24,443 nucleotides of DNA from Proteobacteria bacterium UBA3413 (GTDB lineage: Bacteria > Pseudomonadota > Gammaproteobacteria > Magnimaribacterales > D2472). Of the stretch, positions 15,455-23,735 are shown one piece after another (positions within the stretch are counted from its first letter, which is position 1; each line of letters begins with the position of its first letter). A program made the position numbers and the translations under genes. The notes beneath the pieces are model-generated. The model made no database searches and had not been told where the DNA came from. It saw nothing but the letters and a program-made list of their open reading frames with translations. Where the stretch lies: assembly GCA_002358345.1 (NCBI GenBank), contig DEOR01000025.1, positions 1 to 24,443 on the forward strand. Direction: 5' to 3'.

Positions 15455-16436
15455 CTATCTTGACGATAACACATCCCCCAAAACCACCCTTCTCAATAAG
15501 TTGGTGAGAGTCTGCAATTCTTTCTAGAGGAAGGATATGAGCAATTCTATGTTGGAGCTTTTCTTGCTCTAATGCTTTGTTAATATCATGAATTGCCTGG
15601 AGTTTAGCTGATTCTGGCATGGCATATACAATTACCATTCGAAGGGTTATGTCCATAAACATCATGCGGATAAATGGGAGTTGGGGCTCCTTTACAACTG
15701 TTGATGAATAGGTCGCAATGACTCCATTAGTGGCAATGCATTCAAGAACCTCAGGCAAATTCATGCCAAATTCCACATCAATAACTCGATTAATTTTTTC
15801 GCCACCCGTAGCCTCTAATACTTGCTTTGACCAGTTTGACTCTCGGTGATTAACCACTGCGCTTGCCCCTAGACTTAAGCAGAGTGAGCGATCCTCAGCA
15901 TTGCTAGCTGTGGCAATTACCTTGGCACCTGCTATTTTTGCCCACTGTATGGCGTAATAACCCACTCTACCAGCACCACCAGTAACTAATACCGTTTGAT
16001 TAACAATATCGCCATCTGAAAAAACACACCTATGTGCCGTCATCACCGGAATGCCAAGGCAAGCGCCAACATTAAAATCGGTATTATCTGGTAACTTAAC
16101 TGCTCGAGTAGAATCTAAAGCAATATATTCAGCAGCTGTGCCCAACAAGCGCCCATATTGAGCCTGATACACCCAAACTCGCTCGCCAACACGATCAATG
16201 TCGACTCCTTCACCTACGGATTCGATAACACCAGCTCCATCGCTGTGAGGAATGACCAAACCATTATCAAGAAGATTGGGAAATGCCCCAGCTCTTTTTT
16301 TCACATCCGAAGGGTTCACGCCACTGGTGGATAGTTTAATTAACACTTCTCCATGGTTCGCACTAGGCTTTGGTTGAGTGCCAATTTGCATCACATCTTT
16401 GGCTGACCCAAATGAATTAAACCAGGTCGCTTTCAT
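15438..16436 (-). CDS. Quinone oxidoreductase-like MDR (zinc-independent)
   Basis: 332 residues. Starts at ATG 16436 with AGGAG about 7 nt upstream. Features of NADPH:quinone reductase-type enzymes: N-terminal MKATWFNSFG, SGVNPSDVKKRAG (no catalytic zinc cysteine), PHSDGAGVIESVG, and the nucleotide-binding VLVTGGAGRVGYYAIQWAK. The C-terminal ends with GGFGGCVIVKID. The family reduces quinones, enals or enones with NADPH; the substrate here is unknown. The next gene overlaps by 17 bp, so expression is linked to the carboxylesterase. Confidence 0.87.
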   Translation of the reverse strand: MKATWFNSFGSAKDVMQIGTQPKPSANHGEVLIKLSTSGVNPSDVKKRAGAFPNLLDNGLVIPHSDGAGVIESVGEGVDIDRVGERVWVYQAQYGRLLGTAAEYIALDSTRAVKLPDNTDFNVGACLGIPVMTAHRCVFSDGDIVNQTVLVTGGAGRVGYYAIQWAKIAGAKVIATASNAEDRSLCLSLGASAVVNHRESNWSKQVLEATGGEKINRVIDVEFGMNLPEVLECIATNGVIATYSSTVVKEPQLPFIRMMFMDITLRMVIVYAMPESAKLQAIHDINKALEQEKLQHRIAHILPLERIADSHQLIEKGGFGGCVIVKIDDHSA

Positions 16437-16476
16437 AATAATCTCCTGAAATATAAAGGTGTTTAATAATTATTTC

Positions 16477-17253
16477 TTACAGCCAATTTGATAGTCCTTC
16501 AGTGTGGCCATCGATAGGAATTGCCTGACCTGAAATATGTTTAGCGGAATCTGAGCATAAAAAAATAACCGTCTGAGCAATATCCTCAGCCTCAATGAAG
16601 ACACGCATAGAATTTTGTCTTTGATATACATCACGAATTGATTCTGTTGAGACATTTCGTTCTTTAGCTTCTTTAATAATCACACTGTCAATACGAGGTC
16701 CATGCACACTGCCTGGACAAATAGCATTAACACGAACTCCAAAAGGCCCCATTTCCATAGCCCAAGTTTTAGTCAACCCAATAATAGCCCATTTTGAGGC
16801 AACGTAAGGTGAACGCAGAGGGCAACCAAATAATGCTGCATTTGAAGCCATATTAATCATGACTCCTTTGGATTCTTTTAACAGTGGAACTGCTTTGCGA
16901 GTAATATAAAAGATGCTGTTAAGATTAATGTTTATTGTCTGATCCCAATCAGCAGAATCAATGTTTTCAACCAAAGCCGTGGGCCCTGATACTCCTACAT
17001 TATTTATTAAAACATCAAGTGTTCCATGCAAGCGGTTTAAATCTTCAAAAACTTGATCGACTTGATCGATGTCTGATATATCTGCCAAGGTTGATGTTAT
17101 TGCTGGAATCTCGAGAGCTAGCTTTGTGATCGCTTCAGATGAAATATCACAAATATGCACCTGCGCTCCAGCCGCCAAAAAAGCTTTGGCAATGACAAGA
17201 CCAATTCCTGAGGCGCCAGCCGTGATTAAGACCCTCGGTATTTTTTTACTCAT
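16477..17253 (-). CDS. Short-chain dehydrogenase/reductase (SDR)
   Basis: 258 residues. Classical SDR with TAGASGIG (11-18), acidic D36 in ICDIS (NAD preference likely), NNVG (84-87), N110, S137, Y150 and K154 (SPYVASK). The segment NAICPGSVHGPRID and the C-terminal SGQAIPIDGHTEGL are typical of SDRs acting on sugars or hydroxy acids, but this does not fix a substrate. It is the likely first gene of the operon with the quinone-reductase-like and carboxylesterase genes (40 bp to the next start). Upstream lies the gene-free stretch with the second integrase remnant. No strong Shine-Dalgarno is seen before ATG 17253. Confidence 0.88.
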   Translation of the reverse strand: MSKKIPRVLITAGASGIGLVIAKAFLAAGAQVHICDISSEAITKLALEIPAITSTLADISDIDQVDQVFEDLNRLHGTLDVLINNVGVSGPTALVENIDSADWDQTININLNSIFYITRKAVPLLKESKGVMINMASNAALFGCPLRSPYVASKWAIIGLTKTWAMEMGPFGVRVNAICPGSVHGPRIDSVIIKEAKERNVSTESIRDVYQRQNSMRVFIEAEDIAQTVIFLCSDSAKHISGQAIPIDGHTEGLSNWL

Positions 17254-17499
17254 GTAACTAGTTTAAAGGATTTCTAATGAACTGATAACACAAAATTTAA
17301 CTCAATCTAACTCATCTCCCTCAAACAGATTCGAGTGTAAAAGTGAGATGGCTTTAAGTTGTATAGTTTTAATCGAATCAACTATCGACTCAAACTTAAA
17401 TAATCAATAGATAGGTTCTTCCTTAGTTCCAACCTAGGGTTCATTCGCATCCCTGTCTTTTTGTAGACTCAGTCCTTTGCAATCAAGGTAATTACCTTT
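17254..17499. other. Gene-free stretch before integrase remnant B
   Basis: No coding frame is recognisable. It must contain the promoter of the SDR operon, although no convincing -35/-10 pair stands out. It holds a perfect 14-bp palindrome AAGGTAATTACCTT (17485-17498), a looser inverted repeat ATAGTT...AACTAT near 17360-17385, and a T-arm-like segment AGGGTTCATTCGCATCCCTG (17436-17455). The last could be an attachment-site relic or chance. Confidence 0.4.
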
Positions 17500-17630
17500 G
17501 TTACGAACTTTTAACCTATTTTCTCCATATATTCTTCAATCTGAACTTCCATGCCCTTAACGAAGTGACTGTAGACCTTCAAAGTCACATGAGGATCAGC
17601 ATGACCAAGCCTGTGAGATAGTGGAATCAA
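17500..17630. repeat. 131-bp repeat, copy B (integrase 3' end)
   Basis: Second copy of the repeat at 398-528, same orientation, 121/131 identical by my count, no gaps. It marks the junction between the two gene modules. The right edge abuts the stop codon of the hydroxyacyl-CoA dehydrogenase (17632-17634). Confidence 0.85.
17511..17630 (-). pseudogene. Tyrosine recombinase/phage-type integrase, C-terminal remnant B
   Basis: The minus-strand frame ends at TAA (17511-17513) and encodes LIPLSHRLGHADPHVTLKVY then SHF, ending MEEYxEKIG-like as MEVQIEEYMEKIG. It differs from remnant A by L/I at the penultimate position and Q/P near the truncation point. Many of the differences are synonymous, so it diverged partly under selection or from related functional genes. 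Everything upstream of LIPLSH is missing: the sequence changes directly into the end of the dehydrogenase gene. It cannot be a working recombinase. Confidence 0.85.
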
Positions 17631-17631
17631 G

Positions 17632-18807
17632 CTAAATCATAGAATTGTTAATATAGGTTTTTACCATCAGTGTTGTTTCATTATTAAACCAACCCTGACT
17701 GATCTGTTCATTAAGTAACTTTAGATAAGTCTCACCACCTAATCCATTTAATAACTCAAATGGCCCTGAAGGTGAAGTCATTGCAACCTTCCATGCATTG
17801 TCAATAATATCTGGACTTGCAACGTCGTTGACAGCCAATATAACTGCAGCATTAATTAGCGCAGATCTCAATAGTGAATAATTGTACTCTTTTATATCAT
17901 CTTCAACAGACAAAAAGTCTGGCTGTGCATAGTCCGGATTTGGGTAGCTATAAAATCCTTTTCCTTTTTTTGCACCCAACTCATCTAACTCAATATAAGG
18001 TTTTAACAATGCCATTATTTTTGCTTTATTGATTTCATAATCTGATAGCGGCCGGGGATTCTGCGAACTTTCATAAACAACATTGAGGCCAAATAAATCG
18101 ATCAAACCAAAGGGACCAATTTTAACAACTTGTTGGCTCATCCAGGCTCGATCAATTTCAGCCACTGTCGCATTGCCACTTTGACATAACAACATAGAGG
18201 TTGCCAGCACAGGTCCCAACATTGCGTTAAGTACATAACCCCGCGTTTCTTTTTTAAGAACTAGAGGTAAGGCGTTAATACTTAAAACATAGCGCTCTAA
18301 AATATCTATGGTACTTAGAAGAGTTCTTGGTCCGCCTACAATATCAACTAAAACTGAACCTAGATGAGAGTGCAATGCAGCAAATAATCGTCCACGATCA
18401 TTGCTGACTACATCATCGATTTCAGACACAAGAAAGCTGGAAGTATTAGTGGTGATAATTGTATGAGGTAAGCACAGCCTATCCAATTGCTTATGAACTT
18501 CACGCTTTACATCTAAGTTCTCGAATACTGATTCACTTACCAGATCAGCATGAGCGGTCGCCAAAACCAGATCATTAGTAGTTTTTATTTTACTTATCAC
18601 ATTTTCAACTTCAGACTGAAGGACTAGTCCTTGCATAGCAAGGAAGTTACCTATCTCTTTAAGACGCAATGGTACCGAGTCAAGGCTAATCGTACTGATA
18701 TCAAAAATTATCACTTTATACCCAGCAAGACCCGCAGTTATTGCATTGGCACAGCCCATAGTGCCAGCTCCAATAAAACAAACGGTATTGATCTCAGTTA
18801 TTTTCAG
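17632..18807 (-). CDS. 3-hydroxyacyl-CoA dehydrogenase
   Basis: 391 residues if started at CTG 18805-18807. The first canonical start codon in frame (ATG, ending at 18759) falls inside the NAD-binding loop and would delete the first beta strand. The frame upstream encodes LKITEINTVCFIGAGTMG, a perfect GxGxxG Rossmann start, and contains no ATG, GTG or TTG before an in-frame stop. CTG has AAAGG 8 nt upstream. Other features: ESVFENLDVK, TNTSSFLVSEI, the catalytic-His region AALHSHLG (H about 146), then two C-terminal 3HCDH domains, with GPFGLIDLFGLNVVYES in the first and SPSGPFELLNGLGGE in the second. It oxidises 3-hydroxyacyl-CoA with NAD in beta-oxidation-type pathways. Last gene of the minus operon, 11 bp after the ADC-family stop. 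Confidence 0.85.
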   Translation of the reverse strand: MKITEINTVCFIGAGTMGCANAITAGLAGYKVIIFDISTISLDSVPLRLKEIGNFLAMQGLVLQSEVENVISKIKTTNDLVLATAHADLVSESVFENLDVKREVHKQLDRLCLPHTIITTNTSSFLVSEIDDVVSNDRGRLFAALHSHLGSVLVDIVGGPRTLLSTIDILERYVLSINALPLVLKKETRGYVLNAMLGPVLATSMLLCQSGNATVAEIDRAWMSQQVVKIGPFGLIDLFGLNVVYESSQNPRPLSDYEINKAKIMALLKPYIELDELGAKKGKGFYSYPNPDYAQPDFLSVEDDIKEYNYSLLRSALINAAVILAVNDVASPDIIDNAWKVAMTSPSGPFELLNGLGGETYLKLLNEQISQGWFNNETTLMVKTYINNSMI

Positions 18808-18820
18808 TTTGGCAACCTTT
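18805..18820 (-). promoter_or_regulatory. Ribosome binding site and non-canonical CTG start of the dehydrogenase
   Basis: On the minus strand AAAGG (18816-18820) overlaps the TAA stop of the preceding gene (18819-18821) and is followed by TTGCCAAA and CTG. This spacing and the missing alternative starts decide the proposed start. Confidence 0.5.
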
Positions 18821-19628
18821 ACCTTAGAGCTCGAGGCAAGCGGTCTAAAACCACTAAGTTAGTACTGCCTTTCGTCATAATAGAGGGGTAATATTCAATA
18901 TTAGGTAAATCTGCCAATGCATTAGCAATATGATATTGAGTAGGATTCTGCTCCCAGGTAAGATGATTCCAGTTCACCTCGCCAGCACCTATTTTCACCT
19001 CAGTAAATTTATTTTCTGAGGGAAATAAAGTTGGTTGACCTTCACCAGGACCCCAGCCGCCTATACTTGGCATATACCTGAAGCCCATGGGATTATCTGT
19101 AGCCTTATTGGCTGCTTGCTCTGCCTCTACATCCTCTAATGAAACCTCAACTAAATTGGTCAGCGACATATCCAAAATATCATGGCCAAAATGATGGGCC
19201 TTAGTGCGCCAAACATCATTGACCATAGAGTGATCTGGTATGTCAGCATAAATCTTTGAAATACCTTGCATCTCTCGGCCGGCCAAAATTGGATCTGTTA
19301 AATTTTCCCACATAACCAGTGTATAACTGCCAACCATCTGCTCTTTGTCACCTTTATAGATAACCGAAGCATGCACCCCAATTAGGTTATATCCGTGACC
19401 AGCTAACCAATCTATTTTTTTGTTGCCTGCATAGGCAACAGTGATGATTGGCTTCTCCGGAACATCAAAACAATCTGGCAATAGCTTTAATAATGCCTCT
19501 CGATCAGTGGCATAGGAAACCATCATTGTGGTAACGTCATGGTACCAACCAGACGTTTTTTTCCCAGTGTATCTTGGACCAAAATGAGCAGGCATTAGGT
19601 AATTTTTATTAGGGTCTAGTTTCGTCAT
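18819..19628 (-). CDS. Acetoacetate decarboxylase family protein
   Basis: 269 residues. A strong AAGGAG lies upstream of ATG 19628. The family core is visible: substrate-pocket strands SYTLVMWENLTDPILAGRE (about 101-119), then MQGISKIYADI, where K125 corresponds to the Schiff-base lysine region (GRE..G.PK) of acetoacetate decarboxylase. Family members decarboxylate beta-keto acids or, in the broader ADC-like group, perform aldol/dehydration reactions through the same lysine. The exact reaction here is open. There is no signal peptide. It lies between the symporter gene and the hydroxyacyl-CoA dehydrogenase, consistent with processing of a keto-acid or acyl intermediate. Confidence 0.85.
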   Translation of the reverse strand: MTKLDPNKNYLMPAHFGPRYTGKKTSGWYHDVTTMMVSYATDREALLKLLPDCFDVPEKPIITVAYAGNKKIDWLAGHGYNLIGVHASVIYKGDKEQMVGSYTLVMWENLTDPILAGREMQGISKIYADIPDHSMVNDVWRTKAHHFGHDILDMSLTNLVEVSLEDVEAEQAANKATDNPMGFRYMPSIGGWGPGEGQPTLFPSENKFTEVKIGAGEVNWNHLTWEQNPTQYHIANALADLPNIEYYPSIMTKGSTNLVVLDRLPRALR

Positions 19629-19678
19629 TATGAAATCTCCTTAAGAATATTTTTTATTTTTGAAGTCATCTTGATAAG

Positions 19679-21112
19679 TTAAGTCGGTTCGTCACTTTTT
19701 GTTTCTGCTGTTGTATCCAAGATTATTCGCATGCGGGCATGATCAGAGCGACTCAGATGTAGTTGGTTAACAAAGAAAAACCCTATCAATGCAAAACCAA
19801 CTGTAATGATCATAGTGAACCATCCTAATGCTTGCAGAACATCAGCAGATACCTGTCCCGGCAATGAGGTCGACTCTATACCTACTAAATCAATCGCTAT
19901 TCCTGCAACTAAAGCACCAGCACCAATAGTGGACTTGCTTAAAAATGCGCCTACAGAAAACAATACACCCTCTTGACGTTTACCTGTCTGCAGCTCAAGC
20001 TCATCGAGGATATCTGCGCCAAATGATGCAGAAAGAATTTGAAGACTGACAATCATTAAAACACCAACAACAGTGTTGAAAGCAATTAACAGATATAAGA
20101 TCGGATCATTATTATCAGGCAACAAATCAAATAACCTACCACCAAAAAGCCATAGTGAATTAACCGCCAAAATTATACTGCAAACAGCCAGTAACGTTGG
20201 TTTGTCGAAGCGACTGCTAAGATTGCCAAGTGCAACAAAGGCTATTAAGGTTGCAATAGCGGTGGGTACAACTAAGCCTGCTAATTGGGCAGTGCTAAGT
20301 TCCCAAAAAAAGGTGGCTAAATAGAGGCTGAGTGTAGCGTAAACGCCTGCACTCATTCCAAAAGCAAGATTTGAACCTATCGAGATTCGAAAGTTACGGT
20401 TAATCATTATTGTCTTGAGATCATTGTAAGGGTCACTCCAGCTGAAGATTTTGCTGACATTGCCCAGCGCCAGCCTTGGAATAACAGAGCGAGTTCCAAT
20501 TATACAAATTGCAGCTGTCACTCCGGCAACCACTGCTGACAAAACACCAAGGCTCCAATAGTTATCTGCCAATAAACGGCCATCGATGCCGTCTTGAGAT
20601 TTAAAAAAAAAGGCATAGGCAATGGCTGGTAGAGCCATGCCCGCTATCCAGCCCACTGTAATACGCGCTTTAGCAATAATTGTACGCTGATCATAGTCAG
20701 TTGATAATTCTGCGCCCATAGCTGTATAGGGTACAAAATAGATTGTCATTGCAGTTCGCAATAAAATAGAAACAACCAACAACCAAGTAAAAATACCTAA
20801 TTCTGATAAATGGGAAAGTGGAGCAAATAGACCAAAAAAAAGCAATGTTGTTGGAAGTGCACCTGCTACCAGAAGAGGATGACGACGACCCCAACTCGAA
20901 CGAAAATTATCACTCCAGCTGCCAACAATTGGGTCGGATATAGCATCCCAAACTAATGAAATAAACATGGCCAACCCTGCCAGACTGCCACTGAGACCAT
21001 TAACCTGTGTGTAATAAAAAATAACAAAGTTAGCATAGACAGCTTCTTTAACAGAGAAAGGGACATTGCCCACTGCATAACTCCATTTTTCTATAGCATT
21101 AATAGAGTTCAT
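19679..21112 (-). CDS. GPH-type MFS cation symporter (MelB-like)
   Basis: 477 residues with about twelve transmembrane segments. The signature DAISDPIVGSWSDNFRSSWGRRHPLLVAG (about 51-79) is the hallmark of the glycoside-pentoside-hexuronide:cation symporter family; other parts match poorly to a specific sugar carrier. It would move the substrate delivered by the neighbouring TonB receptor across the inner membrane, driven by Na+ or H+. In many GPH clusters outside enteric bacteria the substrate is not a sugar, so identity is left open. No Shine-Dalgarno is clear before ATG 21112; a 24-bp inverted repeat lies just upstream. Confidence 0.88.
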   Translation of the reverse strand: MNSINAIEKWSYAVGNVPFSVKEAVYANFVIFYYTQVNGLSGSLAGLAMFISLVWDAISDPIVGSWSDNFRSSWGRRHPLLVAGALPTTLLFFGLFAPLSHLSELGIFTWLLVVSILLRTAMTIYFVPYTAMGAELSTDYDQRTIIAKARITVGWIAGMALPAIAYAFFFKSQDGIDGRLLADNYWSLGVLSAVVAGVTAAICIIGTRSVIPRLALGNVSKIFSWSDPYNDLKTIMINRNFRISIGSNLAFGMSAGVYATLSLYLATFFWELSTAQLAGLVVPTAIATLIAFVALGNLSSRFDKPTLLAVCSIILAVNSLWLFGGRLFDLLPDNNDPILYLLIAFNTVVGVLMIVSLQILSASFGADILDELELQTGKRQEGVLFSVGAFLSKSTIGAGALVAGIAIDLVGIESTSLPGQVSADVLQALGWFTMIITVGFALIGFFFVNQLHLSRSDHARMRIILDTTAETKSDEPT

Positions 21113-21124
21113 AGATAATTAACT

Positions 21125-21148
21125 CTTAAGTTAATAAGTTAACTTAAG
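21125..21148. promoter_or_regulatory. Perfect inverted repeat upstream of the symporter gene
   Basis: CTTAAGTTAA (21125-21134), loop TAAG, TTAACTTAAG (21139-21148): 10-bp perfect arms. A third CACTTAAGTTT half-like copy follows at about 21164-21174. There is no U-tract in the minus direction, so it is more like an operator or mRNA hairpin than a terminator. It sits 12 bp before the symporter start, in the receptor-symporter gap. Confidence 0.5.
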
Positions 21149-21186
21149 TACAACAATGGGTTGCACTTAAGTTTTTATAAGATTGA

Positions 21187-23553
21187 CTAAAAAAACATAG
21201 CAATTTCAAGCCCATAAATACGAGGGCTTATTGGACGACCGTTACGGCGTACACCGTCAGCCAAACCAGTAACTGCATAGTCATTGGCGTAACTAAGTTC
21301 GTCAGTTAAATTTGAACCATAAATTGAAATTTCATACTTCTTACTATTAGGTGTCCATGAAATACGAGCATTAAGTTGCGAGTAACTATCAATAGTTTCT
21401 ATATCATCGTTGAACACTGTCACAAACTGCTTTGCAACCTGTGTGTAATTGCCTGTAAATAATATCGAGCCATTATCTATCGGCTGCAAATAGTATGCCG
21501 CTAAATTAAGTTTATTATTAGGGGAGCGATTGAGCTCATTGCCATTAGCGTTGCGAATAGTGTTAGTTTTGTTATCAGACACAAAAAAGTCGTCGGTATA
21601 CTCTGTATCCAGATAAGAAACATTAGCCAAGATGGTTAATTTTTCAGTAGCTCTCCACTGAGACTCAACTTCTAAGCCAAAAATGTTGGCACTGGAGGCA
21701 TTGGCCAATTTATTTGTTGCAATACCTGATATCGGATCCAAAATAGCAAGCTCGACTTGCAAATCACTGTAATCATAATAAAACGCTGCCGTACTTACGG
21801 CAAAGTTATCGCTAAGGTTGCCTTTAAATCCAACTTCGTAAGCTAACAAATCTTCATTATCGACAATAGATTCATTGACAGGTGTTGCTGCAAGATCTTG
21901 CAAACCACCCAAGCGGAAACCACCAGGCTTATAAGCCGATGACAAAGTTGCATAGATCATGTGATCATCACTTAACTGATAGGTAGTATTAATTCGCCAA
22001 TCTAATGAATCCCATTTAGCTTCGTGTTCTGCTGCGCCACCACCAACGACCATACCAAATCGACAACCCGTTAACAAAGGGCTTAATAAAGCTACGTTAA
22101 AATAAGGGCCAAAGGCCTGTACAAAAGGAAGTAGAGATTCGCCTCCACAGAAATCTACAACGGAATCATAAATCTGCAGCTGAGTCTCAGAACCCTGTTT
22201 TTCGTCTTCGCTGTAGCGCAAACCAAAAGACATAGCTAATTTGTCATTAGCTTGCCAGTCAACCTGTCCGTAAGCTGCTTTAGAAGTAGCATCTAATATG
22301 CCTGCCTGAGAATAAAAAATACCATCTGGGTTAGTCGTAGCATTAATCAGCCATGGATTAGCCGCATCAGCCAACGTGTATGGCTGGTTAAGCTCAACAT
22401 TGTAATAGAATAATCCAGCTACCCAACTAACATCGCCATCGCCATTAGAAATAAACTGGATTTCATGCTGCTTGTTAGTCTCAGCCTGTCCAATTTTTTC
22501 GACATAAGACACTGGGCTAGCCGTGCCATCAAAATCTTTCTCGCCATACCAGGTGTAATCCTGATACCCATTGAGAATTTTAATCTGCATGGCATCAGTA
22601 TTAATGGTTAGCGTTGACTGGTAAGTTTTTTGATCATCAATACCAACGAAACCAACCATATCCGAGCTTATTTCAAAAGGATCGGTTGGCGCAGTAGCCA
22701 GTGGTGAAAAAAGGTCAGGATTAATAATTAGTCTGCCTAACTTAGACGGAGCGCCCGCTTCATTGCGATACCCATCAAGCTTATTAAGCTCTAACGCTTC
22801 GTTGTCAAAACTCGAACTGAAATAACGCATGTTCCAGTTAATGTTATCGGTGAAATCAAAGTCCAACTGAGCCTCCAGATAGTCTGCATCGGTACCCTTT
22901 GGGTCTGGACCAGAAACATTGGTGAAAAAGCTGTCCTGCTCAATCTGAGAATAATGAATAAGGTAACCAACATTATCAGTCAGCGGACCGCTTGAGGTAA
23001 AGTCAACATTTGACATGTCGTAGTTGCCTCCTCTCAGGCGAGCAATGTTTTCCATTTTGTCACCAGGTTTTTTAGCAACAACGTTGATTGCTCCACCAGT
23101 GGTATTACGACCATACATAGTTCCTTGAGGGCCTCGCAGTACCTCAATGCGAGCAATGCGATCAAAGGATCCGCTCAATACGCCAGCTTCAGTGGTGTAG
23201 AAACCATTGTTATAAATACCAACACCAGGATCTGTGCCTAGACTACTTGTCTCACGGCCAATTCCACGAATATAAATTCTGTTACCCTCGCCACCGCCAG
23301 CAGATTCCTGATATGACATATTCGGCGTAAAGTTTGATATATCTTGTTGCGAATAAATATTTAAATCCTTTAATGTATCTGAACTCATGACACTAATTGC
23401 AATTGAAGTATCTTGCAAAGAAGCTTCTCTCTTCTCTGAAGTAACAATAACTTCTTCCAATAATTCAGCTTCAGCATGAAGCATAGGGGCTCCCATACTT
23501 GCAACAATAATTATTAAAAATAAAGATGGTTTTGCTTGATAAATACTTTTCAT
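21187..23553 (-). CDS. TonB-dependent outer-membrane receptor 2
   Basis: 788 residues. AGGAG is well placed before ATG 23553. There is a signal peptide (MKSIYQAKPSLFLIIIVASM to MLHAEA), a TonB-box-like LEEVIVTSEKREASLQD, a plug domain with NRIYIRGIGRE and RGPQGTMYGRNTTGGAINVV, then a barrel of about 600 residues ending EIAMFF with the usual terminal phenylalanine. The GRNTTGGAINVV plug type is common among receptors for organic nutrients in sphingomonads and marine gammaproteobacteria. It is the first gene of the minus operon and diverges from the tetR gene, so it is probably the main target of that repressor. Confidence 0.92.
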   Translation of the reverse strand: MKSIYQAKPSLFLIIIVASMGAPMLHAEAELLEEVIVTSEKREASLQDTSIAISVMSSDTLKDLNIYSQQDISNFTPNMSYQESAGGGEGNRIYIRGIGRETSSLGTDPGVGIYNNGFYTTEAGVLSGSFDRIARIEVLRGPQGTMYGRNTTGGAINVVAKKPGDKMENIARLRGGNYDMSNVDFTSSGPLTDNVGYLIHYSQIEQDSFFTNVSGPDPKGTDADYLEAQLDFDFTDNINWNMRYFSSSFDNEALELNKLDGYRNEAGAPSKLGRLIINPDLFSPLATAPTDPFEISSDMVGFVGIDDQKTYQSTLTINTDAMQIKILNGYQDYTWYGEKDFDGTASPVSYVEKIGQAETNKQHEIQFISNGDGDVSWVAGLFYYNVELNQPYTLADAANPWLINATTNPDGIFYSQAGILDATSKAAYGQVDWQANDKLAMSFGLRYSEDEKQGSETQLQIYDSVVDFCGGESLLPFVQAFGPYFNVALLSPLLTGCRFGMVVGGGAAEHEAKWDSLDWRINTTYQLSDDHMIYATLSSAYKPGGFRLGGLQDLAATPVNESIVDNEDLLAYEVGFKGNLSDNFAVSTAAFYYDYSDLQVELAILDPISGIATNKLANASSANIFGLEVESQWRATEKLTILANVSYLDTEYTDDFFVSDNKTNTIRNANGNELNRSPNNKLNLAAYYLQPIDNGSILFTGNYTQVAKQFVTVFNDDIETIDSYSQLNARISWTPNSKKYEISIYGSNLTDELSYANDYAVTGLADGVRRNGRPISPRIYGLEIAMFF

Positions 23554-23735
23554 GATCTAACTCTCCTAGCGTTTAATTTTTATAAATCTGTTTACATTCC
23601 AACATATAACCACTAAACATGTCAAGACACAAGTTTTTAAAATATAAGGTTTGATATTGATAGCGGATAACTTAGGAAGCCTAGACCCATAAAATATGAG
23701 ACTATATACACAAGGTAACTAAAAATATTACTTTT
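23554..23735. promoter_or_regulatory. Divergent control region between receptor 2 and tetR
   Basis: 182 bp, AT-rich. It contains TGTCAAGACA (23620-23629), a perfect 10-bp palindrome whose minus-strand reading includes TTGACA, and a weaker TAGG-AAG-CCTA repeat at about 23671-23681. Either could bind the TetR protein. A -10 at standard spacing from TTGACA is not convincing, so the promoter assignment is tentative. Confidence 0.4.

Noticed and set aside
17485..17498. 14-bp perfect palindrome AAGGTAATTACCTT as an operator
   Set aside because: Mentioned in the gene-free stretch but not called as a site: it has no partner copy in the window and lies far from the SDR start.
23595..23660. Sigma70 promoter for TonB receptor 2 using TTGACA (minus, 23620-23625)
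   Set aside because: The -35 is perfect but no acceptable -10 appears at 16-18 bp; alternative TTGTGT/TTATAT pairing is also weak, so no promoter is claimed.
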